Below, piece after piece: positions 12,112-23,490 of a DNA stretch of 64,000 bases. Made by a program: the position numbers and the translations under genes. Origin of the DNA: Eurosta solidaginis (taxonomy: Eukaryota; Arthropoda; Insecta; Diptera; Tephritidae); NCBI RefSeq assembly GCF_040869045.1, contig NW_027136913.1, forward strand, positions 682,001 to 746,000. The letters are read 5' to 3'. Position 1 is the first letter of the stretch, and each line of letters opens with the position of its first letter. The notes beneath the pieces were generated by a model. That model did no database searches, was not told the origin of the DNA, and saw nothing but the letters and a program-made list of their open reading frames with translations.

Positions 12112-12632
12112 ACAAGTAAGGAAGGCAAAGTTCGGGTGTAACTAAAAATTACATACTCAGCTGCCAAATTACAGCTTGCAAAACTTTTAAATTACCTTCT
12201 TTTACAAGTGGGCGGTGCCAGGCCCATTGTTCAAAATTTTTCTAATATTCTATTATGCGTCATAAGGTCAACCCACCTACCAAATTTCATCGCTTTACCT
12301 GTCTTTGGTAATGAATTATCGCACTTTTTCGGTTTTTCGAAATTTTCGATATCGAAAAAATGGGCGTGGTTACAGTCCGATTTCATTCATTTTAAATAGC
12401 GATCTGAGATGAGCGCCCAGGAACTTACATGCCAAATTTCATTAAGATACCTCAAAATTTACTCAAGTTATCATGTTCACGGACAGACGGACGGACGGAC
12501 ATGCCTAAATGAATTTCTTTTTTCACCCCGGTTCTTTTCGATATAGTTTATATATTAGTTTATGCCGTTACGGGGTACCATTATGCGAACAAAATTAATA
12601 TACTCTTTGAGCTCTGCTCAGCTGAGTATAAA
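12112..12632 (-). mobile_element. DINE-1/Helentron-like element, family T2, internally deleted copy A
   Basis: The right part matches the longer copy at 28.5-29.0 kb closely (CTGCCAAATTACAGCTTGC, the AAAATGGGCGTGGTTACAGTC-type stretch, the GGACGGAC tract, then CTCAGCTGAGTATA). The left 50 bp is the element's hairpin end (ACAAGTAAGGAAGG). Compared with the 1.7-kb copy, about 1.16 kb is missing between ACTCAG at 12160 and CTGCCAAATT. Subterminal arms are TACTCAGCTG (12154) and CAGCTGAGTA (12619). The terminal hairpin has decayed on one arm. Confidence 0.8.
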
Positions 12633-13132
12633 AAAACAAATCCACATATAGAACACACATACAAATTCGAGATCTATAACATCTACCGCTTTTTCCAATA
12701 TTTTTGGCGATGAAAAAATTTACATAAATATATTCTTCATAAATATTCATTTACACAGCAATTTTATATATTAATTAATGGAGTGAGGACGGTCGACATC
12801 GCTATTTATCGAAATTTTTTCATATCCTGCTCAAAGTTCAAATATTAAAAGATCCATAAAGCTACGTGGCTGTCATCGGATCGAAAAGTACGGCACCGAA
12901 TATAGAAACAATTTAAAATGGTGCCAAAATTCGGCGAAGGACGGAGGGTTTCAAGCGGCTTGGTAACAAATGTTCAGAGAGTGCTCAGATTCTAGAGGGA
13001 AGTTGTCTACGTCATCTTAAACGGAGGCAGCTTTGAATCACCCAGATAAGGTGATAATATTCCACCTTCTATTCTTCCACGGGTGGTACGAGATAATGAA
13101 ACTTATAAAATTTAAAAACAAGTTTTCTCAAT

Positions 13133-13545
13133 AAGACAAATTTTGAATGTATATCTGCCATGGAAAGTTTCTCAGTGAAAATTCACATGGCGAAACGACA
13201 CAAGGTGGGGCAGCACGGGACAGCTGATTATAAACTTTTTTTATTTGATTTGATATACCAATTTCCGGCGCAGTGCGATTTTGACATTTGTCCATCGAAT
13301 TTACAAAAACAAAGTACATGAAACTTTTATTTATGTTTGTAGGTATGTCACCATGCTGCCACCTTGTATCGTTCCGCCATGAAAATTCATCTGCAAAATA
13401 GTGCTCGGAGTTCGCGTGAAATATTTAGCACCAGTCCCTCCAATTCGTAGGAAAAATTAAAAGGAGCACGACGCAAATTGAAAAAGAAGCTCGGCCTAAA
13501 TTCCTTCGGAGGTATATCGCGCCTTATCTTTTATATAGAAAAATG
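13133..13545 (+). mobile_element. tRNA-derived SINE fragments
   Basis: Two pieces of the SINE body are present. At 13146-13190 there is the GTATATCTGCCATGGAAAG...TCTCAGTG part, and at 13376-13545 the 3' part (AAAAGGAGCACGACGC, CTCGGCCTAAATT, GGAGGTATATCGCGCC). About 190 bp of unrelated sequence separates them. The tRNA head is missing. The same consensus order is seen in six other copies in the window. Confidence 0.75.
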
Positions 13546-14840
13546 GATGTAGTGGTTGTCTTAAGCAATGTTTGTGCATAGAAATTTACTCCAGTTTACT
13601 TATATTATAATACATTTTCCAAGTACAGGCTTAGCTAACTAATATTATTTGATTTTTGATTTGTTTCACGTTTTTTTCCATACCAATTTTTTTCTCGACT
13701 CTTTTTCGACTTTATTTTAAATTCTTCCTCCTTGATTGGTTGAGGTGTGATATATGTATTAAAAATTTATTAGCATTACAAATTTATAAGAAGGGCAGTT
13801 CCCATTTTTCTGGCCCCCTTTGGATCCACCACTGCCTCAGGTGCTGCATAGATCCAGAAATCATATGGGTAACATAATAGTTTACATCACTAAAGCTTCT
13901 CGTGCTCCATGCTTCAATATCTGTGATAAATTTCGCTTCGTTGTTCATTTTCCCGTCGGTCTGGCCACATCGTACACGTTACTTCCCTTCTATCTTTGTT
14001 AATGACTTTCATGCGTTATTGATCCGTCCAAATTATTTTCCCATAACCTTCGTCTTTCCCGCGCTTATAGGTCGATGAGGATTGTTTCGGTTATCCCTGT
14101 TACAGCTTCTCCTGATACAAGCGAGGCTGCTCCCAGAGCTGCTGTTAGAAGCTTACAGCGATTCTACTTCTCCCTCTGTGCTATTTCTATGCTTTTAAGG
14201 ACTTCTGCAATTGAGCCTTAAGTGCAGTTTCCGGTCCCAAAGCCACCCTGCCTGGGGGGTAGTCCTACGGCGTGTGCGGTACATAGTTTTAGGAGACTTT
14301 CAAATAGTTTTCCGGAAGTATCAAGTATGCATTTAGGTTGGTATGCTAATGGTGAATTCGATTCCCAGTTGCATTGACTATTTACCACAAACTGCTGCGT
14401 TTTCATGTTTCTGGAACAACCCGCAACTTGCATTTTGCTTATCCAGCATGATATCTTGGAGCATTTTTGCAATATATTTAATAGCCTTATTTTGTTTCAA
14501 GTTTCTTACTGCAAGTTGTAACTATGCTGATTGTGTTAGGTATAGTTTTTTTCGCACCAGCTCCGGGAATGTCTTCTGGATAATCTCAAGATTATTTCAG
14601 GATTATTTTCGACCGTTGTGAGATTGTATTCGGAGTTACTTCGTTACTATTAAACATGAAATATATCGAAATTAATTTAGCGAAGACCATCTGCCTATTT
14701 CAGTACTGTTTTTGTAATTATGAATATTTTAGAAACATTTTAGTATATTTGGCACCAAGTACGTTTTTCGGGTAATTCGCTTAAGGCTAACTTCGGAACC
14801 ATTTTGGGATTGTTTCAAGGATATGGGGACTATTATTTTG
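13546..14840. other. Intergenic sequence
   Basis: No recognised gene or repeat. Frames at 13656-14621 on both strands have no domain character. Confidence 0.4.
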
Positions 14841-15205
14841 CGGCCGTCATTGTGTGGCATCAGCGCGCTTCGCCTACCACAACCAAGGCTCTGGGCTGAG
14901 GCAGCGGGCAAAGCAACATCCAAAATTTTGAAACAAGTTTTTTCAACCAGGAAAAGTTTTCCTAAGCGGAGTCGCCTTTCGGCAGTGGTTTGACAAGTAC
15001 GCCGAGTGTATTTTTGCTATGAAAAGCTTACTAGTAAAAATTCATCTGCCTTCTAGTTGCCGTTCGTAGTCGCCATACAACATTTAGGTCGTGTTCAGCC
15101 AATTTGTAGGAAAAATTTAAAAGTAGCTCAACGCAAACTGGAAACTGGAAGGAAATCTCGGCCTAAATCTCCTCGGAGGTATAACACACCTTTTATTTTT
15201 TGTAT
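14841..15205 (+). mobile_element. tRNA-derived SINE, near full length
   Basis: The head (GGCCGTCATTGTGTGGCATC, CGCCTACCAC, then GCGGGCAAAGCAACATCC) is a decayed tRNA-Gly-like promoter. The body runs through CCTAAGCGGAGTCGCC, GGCAGTGGTTTGACAAG, TATGAAAAGC, CAATTTGTAGGAAAAA, CTCGGCCTAAATCTCC and ends at GGAGGTATAACACACC. Pieces occur in this order in all copies. It has no open frame of its own, so it would rely on a LINE for movement. Confidence 0.8.
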
Positions 15206-16149
15206 GCGTTTCATCATTGTCATATATTTGTTATTCGCTAAATTACAATCCCCTTACTGCAACAGTTTAAACCAAAGTATTATAAGAATTTACACAAATA
15301 CCAGCGGTTGCTGCAATATTATTTTTGTTGGTAACGGAGGAGACCCTATATAAAATATTAACGGTAAACTTTAATGATAGCAACTAAGGAATTAAATATC
15401 TTACTATGTTATGCCGCATAATGAAAAGCGTATTAAGAAACAATTGTACCTTTATTGCCATCAACTGTCTGAATACTTTTGATGAATTACAACACTAACA
15501 GCTAAATGCCTTTATAGAAATAGGATTGTGGAATGCGGGATAATATTTAGTAATGACTATTATGAAGTAGAAGGAATAGGTGCAATAAATATAATTAAGA
15601 ACTAAAAATTTCATATTATTAGTTTTTTCGCAATAAATGTAAGCGAATGAACGAAGTTGATATGGCTTGTTCATCGTTTTAATATCAACGAGTGCGTGTA
15701 CTATTTAAAAATTGAAAAATTGCTATGGCGCTAGACAAATCCAATACATCAACAGCGATGTGCAAACATTTAATTCCCTTAACATGAGAATTAAACGAGC
15801 AACTTTCAAGTTATTTCATGCATTTCTAGATAAAGTGGTATTCTACTTTTGTGCGAGGTATACTTTTTCAAAATTTTCATCAATGCAGATCGTGAGTCTA
15901 TGCGCCGTTTTTTCTAGCAAGAGTTTATATGCCGGACAAAAAGTTGTTTTTAAGGAGTTTCGATCTGAAGCTCAGAACCATTTTGTTTATACACCAAAAT
16001 ACTTGTTATACTTACCTTTTTTTTGTTCATAAAAATCATGATAGCTCTACTTTAATATATTAATCGTGTCAGCTGACAATTGTCACATTTATTACTTTAC
16101 TTACCCTTGTGTAATTTTCAGAACATTATAGGGTAGTAGGACAGTTAGA
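15206..16149. other. Intergenic sequence
   Basis: AT-rich, nothing assigned. The 106-codon plus-strand frame at 15712-16032 has no recognisable domain. Confidence 0.4.
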
Positions 16150-16392
16150 AAAAAACATTTCCAAGCGGGGTCGCCACTCGGCAGTGATTCGTCAAATACT
16201 CCGATTGTATTTCTGCCATGGAAAGCTTCTCAGTGAATGCTCATCTGCCTGGCGTGTGCCGTTTGAAGTCGGCGTCAAATATGTAGGTCTCGTCCCGCCA
16301 CTTTGTGGGAAAAATTACAAAAGGAGCACGACACAATTTGGAAGAGAACGTCGGCCTAAATCTCTTTTGAGTTGTATCACGCTTTGCATATA
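16150..16392 (+). mobile_element. tRNA-derived SINE, headless copy
   Basis: SINE body from CCAAGCGGGGTCGCC through CTCGGCAGTG, CTGCCATGGAAAGCTTC, GGTCTCGTCCCGCC, AAGGAGCACGACAC and CGGCCTAAATCTC to ATCACGC. The tRNA-like head is absent, as expected of a 5'-truncated insertion. Confidence 0.8.
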
Positions 16393-16397
16393 TAATA

Positions 16398-16560
16398 GGG
16401 CAGTTTACGATTAGTTGCAAATGGTATTGCATCGTTGCATAACAAATTTTCATTGCATACCATCCGGAATGCAACAAAAAAATACAAAAAACTTAAACTT
16501 TGCAGAATGCAAAGTTAAAAGTTCATTGCTTTTATAATGCAATATAGTAAGCAACGCTTA
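16398..16560. repeat. Cluster of TTGCAT/ATGCAA motifs
   Basis: TTGCAT or ATGCAA occurs repeatedly in both orientations directly after the SINE end, starting at GGGCAGTTTACG. A second, smaller group (GCAATTGCAT, CATGCAATA) lies at 17580-17620. The two groups flank the Harbinger-like fragment at 17.0 kb and could be decayed element ends, but I could not align them as clear inverted repeats. Confidence 0.35.
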
Positions 16561-17041
16561 AAATAGCTGATACTCTCTACAAGGACACTTTCCGTTAGAT
16601 AGCCAGTAGTCGCAATAAAACTCCTTTTAAGTTAATAAAATTATTTATCAATTATAAATATATGGGTGAGATCTTCTCTCATTTTCCAATCTTGAAAACA
16701 AATTTCTTTCAGTTAATTCGCAATGCACGTGTTGTTATCAATATCTATCTAAGTAGTCATCGCTTTAGTTGTGTGTTGTGGGGCAATTTTTGTTTAAAGG
16801 CTATGGTATTTTGTTGTTGATGATTTACTAAAGTCGCTCAGCATATAACGATTTCTTTATTCAGTAACTATTTTGTATCGATATTTGTTTATCAACGATC
16901 AGATGTGTTGTTAAATAAACCGTAAGTAAATTGGCTACGTTAAAAATCACGCAATTAATATCTCTGGCAGTTTTAGTTAAAAGAGAAAATCGGAACTTTA
17001 ATTAAGTACTTTCAAACACGAAAAGCTGCTTTATAAATCAA

Positions 17042-17271
17042 ATGGCATTTGAGTACTTCGCATATGTTTTATCCCAAGATGAAGAATTTTTAAGTCCATC
17101 GCCAGTGGACATATACTATCTTAGAGAACTTAGAGAAGTAGATAGCTAATTCCATTTGAATGCAACGGAGTTTCGAAAGCTGTACCGACTAACCTCAGAC
17201 TTGGCTCATGTATTATGGTCAATTAAGGGGTACAAGGATAACTGCGATATAAACAGAGAAAAATAGAAATT
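17042..17271 (+). pseudogene. Possible PIF/Harbinger transposase N-terminal fragment
   Basis: An ATG at 17042 opens MAFEYFAYVLSQDEEF, then YLRELREVDS, a stop, then FHLNATEFRKLYRLTSDLAH and VLWSIKGY before another stop. The layout LRDL......L...EF..LYRL..DLA matches the start of HARBI1-type nucleases as I know them. The DDE catalytic region is absent. Downstream sequence to 17655 has no readable frame. Confidence 0.45.
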
Positions 17272-17655
17272 AATACCGCATTTACTTACCTTTTGTTAAA
17301 ATAGGTAAAAACTTGGACAATAATGACTTAAAAGCAGTATACGGAATTTATTTATTTTTAGCATTTCTTTTGTGCTTTTCGCATTTTTTAGGTTTCGTTA
17401 AGTTGTGTTGTCACCTTTCTACTATTAAAACGAAATTTAAATGACTTTTATTTCGAGTCGTTAAAACTATGTTAGTGGATAGTACAATCGGTAAGGCAAG
17501 CGACAAAATCGTTAATTAAAATCTCGACAAATCGCATCGTTATAAGTTAATGAATTCCACTACAGGATCTGGTGCATTTTCATGCAATTGCATAACTTTG
17601 TCAACTCATGTCATGCAATAAGAATAGTTGCGGGTATTATGGTATAGGCGGGTAA

Positions 17656-18305
17656 TGCGGTACAACAGCTTTTCTGGATAACTATAAATGTGACAGAACC
17701 TGAATCTATCTAAATATCTCGGCGTTCTTAGAATAATTAATGCATAATTTGACTTGTGCTTTGTAGGCGAATTTTTGTGTCACTAAAAATTTGAGTAAAA
17801 TTGCGTGGAAGTGCGATTGACTTTTTTTCGAGCATACAAACCGATTTTTTGAAGCAAAATCAAGAATTTACAACTTTATTCATTAATCGGAAAATAGTCA
17901 GAGAGTATTATATTTTTGAACTGTATATGCTATGCTTTGTATATATTAAATTGTATACATATATATATTATTTTTATTGGGAAAAACTGAAAAGAAGGAA
18001 ACATTTACTGGCACATTGCGATGGTACCATTTCGAAAACCGCCACGTTATCATCGTCAGGCAATTTCGTAATGTTTATTTATTTCAACAGGTTTCACCGG
18101 GGATTGAATAACAATTATTATTCACGTGTGTTAAGCTCATTAACTCTTAAAAAGAATCTTAAGTAATAATTGAACACACCATTAAACATACAAACATATT
18201 TGTCGGAAACTCTTTCATGATTTAAATATCGCATAATCCTAAAACCATGGCTGATCTTTATTTTGAAATATATTTTAAAATACATAATATGTACATTAGA
18301 TTTAG
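17656..18305. other. Intergenic sequence
   Basis: A 121-codon frame at 17801-18166 is AT-driven (Tyr/Ile/Phe rich) with no domain. Nothing else seen. Confidence 0.4.
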
Positions 18306-20280
18306 AGGTGGCGCAAAGGGCTTGAAATCCTGAAAAATGACGAATTTTTACAATTTCGTCTTTCAGGCTTCCATATTTCTAAATCCTACGATTTCTAAAA
18401 TGGCCACAATCTTCAAAATCGGTCAACCAATAACAGAGTTACAGGGCAAAATATATATTGCTTTCGACAAGCAAATATGAAAAGTAAATTAAGTCTGTGC
18501 AAATGTGTTGCACGTGCATGCTGAAGCAAAAGAAAAAGTATAACGAAATGAAAATATATACATGTTTTCAAATTTCAAACAACTACAAAAAATTTCTTTG
18601 ACGTTTTCTTATTAAAACTATACTGCTCTTGAATGAAAAAATTTTGAATAGTAGGTTTTTTTAAATAGATAAATTGCGGAACTTTGCATTGGGATGGAAA
18701 ACTACTTCCAGAAATAACAGATCATGAAAAGGTGGAACGACTTCCAGTTGTTGTTACTTACAGGAATGGCGAACAGTTAATAGGATCTCTAAAATAATAT
18801 ACTGCAACAGGCTCGGAAAAAGCTGATACGTTGTATGAACTGTTATTTGATTGAGATCTGAAGGATGATATCCTGGCCTCTTGTTTTGATACGACATCGA
18901 ATAACACAGGTGTTATAAAAGGAGCTGCAACGTTATTGAAAAAAAACTAGAGCGAAAACTTTTGTATCTACCTTGTCGTTATCATTATTTTCCAGTAAAT
19001 ACTAGTAATAACGTCCAGTTATTTCGACGATTTCAAGAAAATTGGAAAAAAATAGTTTTAAAGATTTGCTACACGAATTGAAATTACTTTTAAGCCATAG
19101 AAAAGATACTGTTAAAATTTCTCTAAGGAAGAGTTGAAAAAGAAACTAGTAAGAGATGACAATAGGGAATTATTGGAACTAACGTCTTTATGTCTAGGAG
19201 CAAGTGATGGCATAAAGTTTCGTGTACCAGGGCCCACTCATCATGCTCGGTGGATGTTTAAGGCATTGTATTACTTAAAAATCTATTTATTTCGTGAACA
19301 GTTTAAACTATCGGAGTATGGAGAGAAATATTATAAAATTCTATGTTAAGCTTTGGTTTAACTATACCAATTCTCATAGATCACCTCTTCAGAAACGTTA
19401 ATGAAAAAATATCTGACATTGCAATAAACAAGTTTTCTAACCACCTATGGCACCTGTCTGAAGAATTGGCATTTTTCGATGATGACGTCTCTTGTAGCAT
19501 GAAGAAAAGATTGTGGAAAAAATCAAGAGCATAGACAACTGCGACAATGAAACAGAAAATTTAAAGAGGCTACACTTAAAACCCAGTGAAATCAATATAT
19601 TCATAGAAAAAGAACTTCAAGATTTTGTAACAGGAAATACAATTGAATTTTTGGACGGTTTGGGATATCATCTCAATTTTCGGAGGTAGAACCACTACAC
19701 TGGCGGATACAGAAACCTATGAAAAAGCTAAGGATACTGTTATAAATATAAAAGTAGTTAACGACAGAGCAGAACGGGGATTAAAACTTATGGAAGACTA
19801 TAATAGAATACTTACAAATGACGAAGAAGAAAAACAATATTTATTACAAGTTGTAATTGTTTACAAAAAACAATCTGAATCACATAATAAATCATCATTA
19901 ATTAGATCCTAAGAAATAATATCATATTATATATGTAGGTGTCAGCTAAAGTTTCACAAGATATACGTAAATGTTTTAAAAATGTATTTTCAAAAAAGTG
20001 TATAATAAAAAAAATTTGAAACAAACTCATTTACGTATACTAATTATATACACATTCTTGAAGTAATGACACCGTGTTTAAGGCATAATTTATTTTATAA
20101 CTATATTATTATTTGACGAATTTTTGTTGTTTTACGTTTACTTCAAAGTCAAATATCTCTAGAACTTACTAATAACACGATAAATTTCGTTTCGCCCATA
20201 ACAATTGAAGTAGGGTTGCCAAATTTAAGAAATTGTAAAAATTCGTGATTTTTCAGGATTTCAAGCTTTTTGTGCCACCT
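18306..20280 (+). mobile_element. DNA transposon with 51-bp terminal inverted repeats
   Basis: The left end (18306-18356, starting AGGTGGCGCAAAGGGC) and the right end (20230-20280, ending GCTTTTTGTGCCACCT) are inverted copies over 51 bp with only 4 mismatches. A decayed transposase lies between them. Total length is 1975 bp. I could not find a convincing target duplication: TTTA occurs beside both ends but the outermost bases are ambiguous. The superfamily is unassigned. Confidence 0.85.
18678..19912 (+). pseudogene. Transposase of the 51-bp-TIR element, degenerate
   Basis: In pieces and several frames it reads GTLHWDGKLLPEITDHEKV, LPVVVTYRNGEQLIGSLK, DDILASCFDTTSNNTGVIKG, LLYLPCRYHYFPV, RELLELTSLCLGASDGIKF, THHARWMFKALYYLKIYLFR, NHLWHLSEELAFF and AERGLKLMEDYNRILTNDEE. 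The Asp of HWDG and of CFDTTS and the CRYH box look like DDE-type catalytic landmarks. The end (V.D.AERG.KL..D.N..LT.DEE.KQ.LLQVV) is a pattern I associate with a multicopy insect transposase-like family. At least eight stops or frameshifts make it dead. Confidence 0.75.
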
Positions 20281-22806
20281 TTAACCCTTTTTTGATTGAC
20301 CCAGTTTTTAGGCTATTCGCATATTTCTAGGGGGTGAGATCGCGAATCGGAACACTTTGGAAAATAAGGGCTACCCTAATGTACATAAGAAAAAAAAGAA
20401 TAATAAACACAAAGCTATTGAATATTCCAAGAAACAAAAACTAATAAGAAATCAAAGCGAAATACAAATTAAATCCAGAATCTTTATTCAATTAACACTT
20501 CACATGTAACTAAAATTAAGTAAATACCCCAAATTTGTTACAGTTCAAGTAAGACCGACAAAGTTTCATTAATACTATAACAGTTGCGTACTTTTACTTT
20601 TCATTTCCGATTGGTTTTACTATAACGTAATCTCTTTATAGGTGAGCATACACACTTTTGTTAAACTTCGCAAACTGCTAAACGAAATAAAATAGAATAC
20701 TAAATTCAAAGCGAATGCCGGCTTTGGTACATTAGGTTATACCATTTTAGGAGGCGCTCAGTAGAGCACATTTTATGTGCGAGACATTAATTTTTGTTGT
20801 CCTTCCCTTGATAAATAGCGCCCTAACATAATTTTGACCCTAATATGTGGAATATGGTCCCTGGTAAGGACTTTTAATGGAGACTGTTTGATAGCTACTC
20901 ACACTGCTAGGATGGGCAACGGATCCTACGATTACTGTCAAAAGTAGAAACACGTACAGCATCTGCTTTGCTATTGTCCGGCACGACGTAGAAAAGGCGG
21001 TATTGATTAAACTTATTCCCCAACGAAGTGGTAGGATCCACAGTGGCTGGTGCAGTAAGTGTTAAGGACCATTTACGACTTTGCGCTTGGCCCATCAGTG
21101 ATGTTAGTATCGGATTGGGAAAGTAAATCCTAAGCAGAGTCCTTACGATCTAACCTAACCTACCTAAACAGCCTTCTTATTATTTGAAGGAATGATGAAA
21201 TTGTATTGCTATTGTGAAACTAATTCTTTTTTGTAGAGTTTTAGAGCGAAAGGCGCGGGACTTCGAAACCCAAAACCATTTTATAATTATGACAACTTTT
21301 AAAGCCTTTCATTTTAGTGCAATAAATGTACTGAGGAAATAAAATCATATGTGCCTTTTGAGAGTCCTTTGAGCTCACCGTTTCTTACATCACTAATAAG
21401 TTTAACCAATTTTGGTTCTCAATATTTCATTTATAGGTCAACCGTATCTGAGACTTAATATGGCTTCGACACTCGGAACATACGCACTGGTCCTCCGGCT
21501 TCCTCACATGTTTGTTGATTTATTAGTCATCTTCCTCAACAGAGTAATGGAGTGGGGAATTAATTCTGGCCAGGAGTCTCGCATTGCTGTTAAATGAAAT
21601 AAACCTGAGCTGGCGGGGAGGTGCCGAGGTGAGTATTTTGCCAAGAGTTCAATGTCAACCAGAAATTTAGGTTGCTTGATCAATGCAACGTCTTCCCAGT
21701 GAAGATGATACATTAAAATTAAATTTAATTTAATGTTATCCTGCACTTTAACTTTGATAGAATTCGATTTTTACTCAGATAGTCAGGCGTAAAGCGCTAA
21801 GTTCTGCCACGATAAATTTGGGTGCTGTCTGAGATTATTTGCTTTCGTGGTGTAATTGAATGACTACTACTTAGTACCAGGTCATAAGAATATGTCTGAA
21901 AACATAATACTGACTTCTTTGCTCAAATAGGCACTTGTGAAACGAACGTGGGTGCTGAATAAACTTAACAAAGTATGACGTAAAATCGTGGAAATTTACA
22001 TTAAGAACAGAAAACTTTATTCTAGAACTAAAAAAAGCGAAAATCCTACATTCTAAATGATATATATTTTCATTTCTTGAAACAGAAAGCTTTTACAAAT
22101 TTAATCTCCATTCAAGTAAACACTTTGACAAAAACGTAAGCCATATTCTACGTAAATGCTAATAATCTCCTACTGAAAAATTCGATTTCCGTTTTATGTC
22201 TATAAGCAAAATACTTAAGCCAAACTTTCTTAGAAAAAGCAATAAAATCAACAAATAAAAGGCAAAAAAGGCGGCTATCAGGTTGAACAACTGATCTCAA
22301 GGTTTTGTTATACTAATTTGGAAATTGAAAAGTTTGTAAATGAAAAAAGTAAAAAGCTTGCAACAGAATGGAAATAAGAAAGTTCATTTAGCTAATAAAA
22401 ATGTTCGCATTCTTTCTTATTACTTTTTTATGCATACACTTTTAGATTGTTTTCCAATATTGATTTTAGTTTTATGAACTTTTTATGTAGAATATATCTC
22501 AATTTATTTACAAAAGGGTATTTGAATTATTTTCAATATGACAGGAAAATGAACATTGCATATATGTAAGTACTATAATAATAAAATGTATGTAGACTCA
22601 TTAATTTAAGTATCTCCATAAATGAATTTCTTGTTTGGTATGTAGATCTACATATGAGCATATATGTATGTATGTATGTGTATGCACATGTATTAGTAAG
22701 TGCATATGCATATAACATTACTAAAGTCATTAGAAACCTATCAGATGAAACGTTCGTGATAGAGATCACAATAAACACAGACCTGCGAGAAATGTGCTAT
22801 GTCTCA
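20281..22806. other. Intergenic sequence
   Basis: No supported gene. A short TATG microsatellite lies at about 22661-22680. Frames at 20907-21095 and 21412-21746 lack domains. CCTAACCTAACC at 21153 resembles a short tract common at the ends of interspersed repeats here. Confidence 0.4.
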
Positions 22807-22874
22807 AGCTTTGTCCAGGGCTTGAGCTCAGGATCTATGGTGTGGTAGGGAGAGCACGCCACCACCACACACCG
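22807..22874 (-). mobile_element. Inverted tRNA-Gly-like SINE head
   Basis: On the minus strand this reads GGTGTGTGGTGGTGGCGTGC, CTACCACACC, then TCCTGAGCTCAAGCCCTGG and ACAAAGC. It is a complete SINE head with A-box-like and B-box-like segments. It abuts the plus-strand head at 22874, making a head-to-head pair. Confidence 0.65.
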
Positions 22875-23205
22875 CCGTGGTGTGATGGTAGCGTGCTCCG
22901 CCTCCTGTGTTCACAATCCGGGCAAAGCAACATCAAAATTTTAGAAAGAGGTCTTTTCAATTAGAAGAAAATTTTTCTAAGCGGGGTGGTCCCTCGGCAG
23001 TGTTTGGCAAGCATTCCGAGTGTATTTCAGCCATGAAAAGCTTCTGAGTGAAAACTCATCTGCCTTTCAGATGCCGTTCGGAGTCAGCATAAAAAAAAGT
23101 AGGTCCCGTTCCGCCAATTTGTAGGAAAAATTAAAAGGAGCACAACTATAATTTGAAGAGAAAATCGGCCTAAAATCTTTCCTGAAGTTATATATAAGCT
23201 ATAAT
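22874..23205 (+). mobile_element. tRNA-derived SINE, near full length
   Basis: The head CCGTGGTGTGATGGTAGCGT, GCTCCGCC, then TGTTCACAATCCGGGCAAAG resembles tRNA-Gly (A box TGGTGTGATGG, B box GTTCACAATCC), with about 20 bp lost in the anticodon region. The body is CTAAGCGGGGTGGTCC, CTCGGCAGTGTTTGGC, CAGCCATGAAAAGC, CCGTTCGGAGTC, CCAATTTGTAGG, AAAAGGAGCACAAC and CGGCCTAAAATC. This is the best head-bearing copy in the window. Confidence 0.8.
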
Positions 23206-23215
23206 GATCATTTCA

Positions 23216-23402
23216 GCAGAGTTGCCAGATCTCTCAGTTAGGTCCTAGAATAATTCTAGTATTTTCAAAGAGAACGGAGTTATTCAATGAAAAAAGTCGA
23301 GACACTTAATGGGAATTATTTCGTTTGGTTCTGAAACAAATTTTGGGCCCATTCAGTCTATTTGAGGTCTTCGTTGACCTGTCCGTTCAACCTAGCCTAA
23401 CC
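23216..23402 (-). repeat. Interspersed repeat family (GGTTAGG-end type), copy 1
   Basis: Shares with 60927-61100 the blocks GAGTTGCCA/GGGTTGCCA, TAGGTCCTAGAAT, AGTATTTTC, GGAG.TAT and CAAACAAATTT/GAAACAAATTTT, ending TCAACCTA. The two copies are diverged but collinear. No coding content. The class is unknown. Confidence 0.6.
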
Positions 23403-23490
23403 AATACCTTTTCGATGAGAATTCGATAACTTTTTTAAAAAACCCAATAACTCACCGATAAAAACCGATGACTCATCGAAAAATTTTGGT
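23403..23490. repeat. Short cluster of CATCGATAA/ACCGATAA motifs
   Basis: GATAACTTTTTTAAAA, ATAACTCACCGATAAAAACC and GATGACTCATCGAAAA follow each other. Larger clusters of the same kind are at 40.0 and 57.5 kb. Confidence 0.5.

Noticed and set aside
15712..16032. 106-codon plus-strand frame
   Set aside because: AT-driven composition rich in Phe and Ser, no domain, no splice or start context.
17801..18166. 121-codon plus-strand frame
   Set aside because: Tyr/Ile/Phe-rich frame typical of AT-rich non-coding DNA; no homology recognised.
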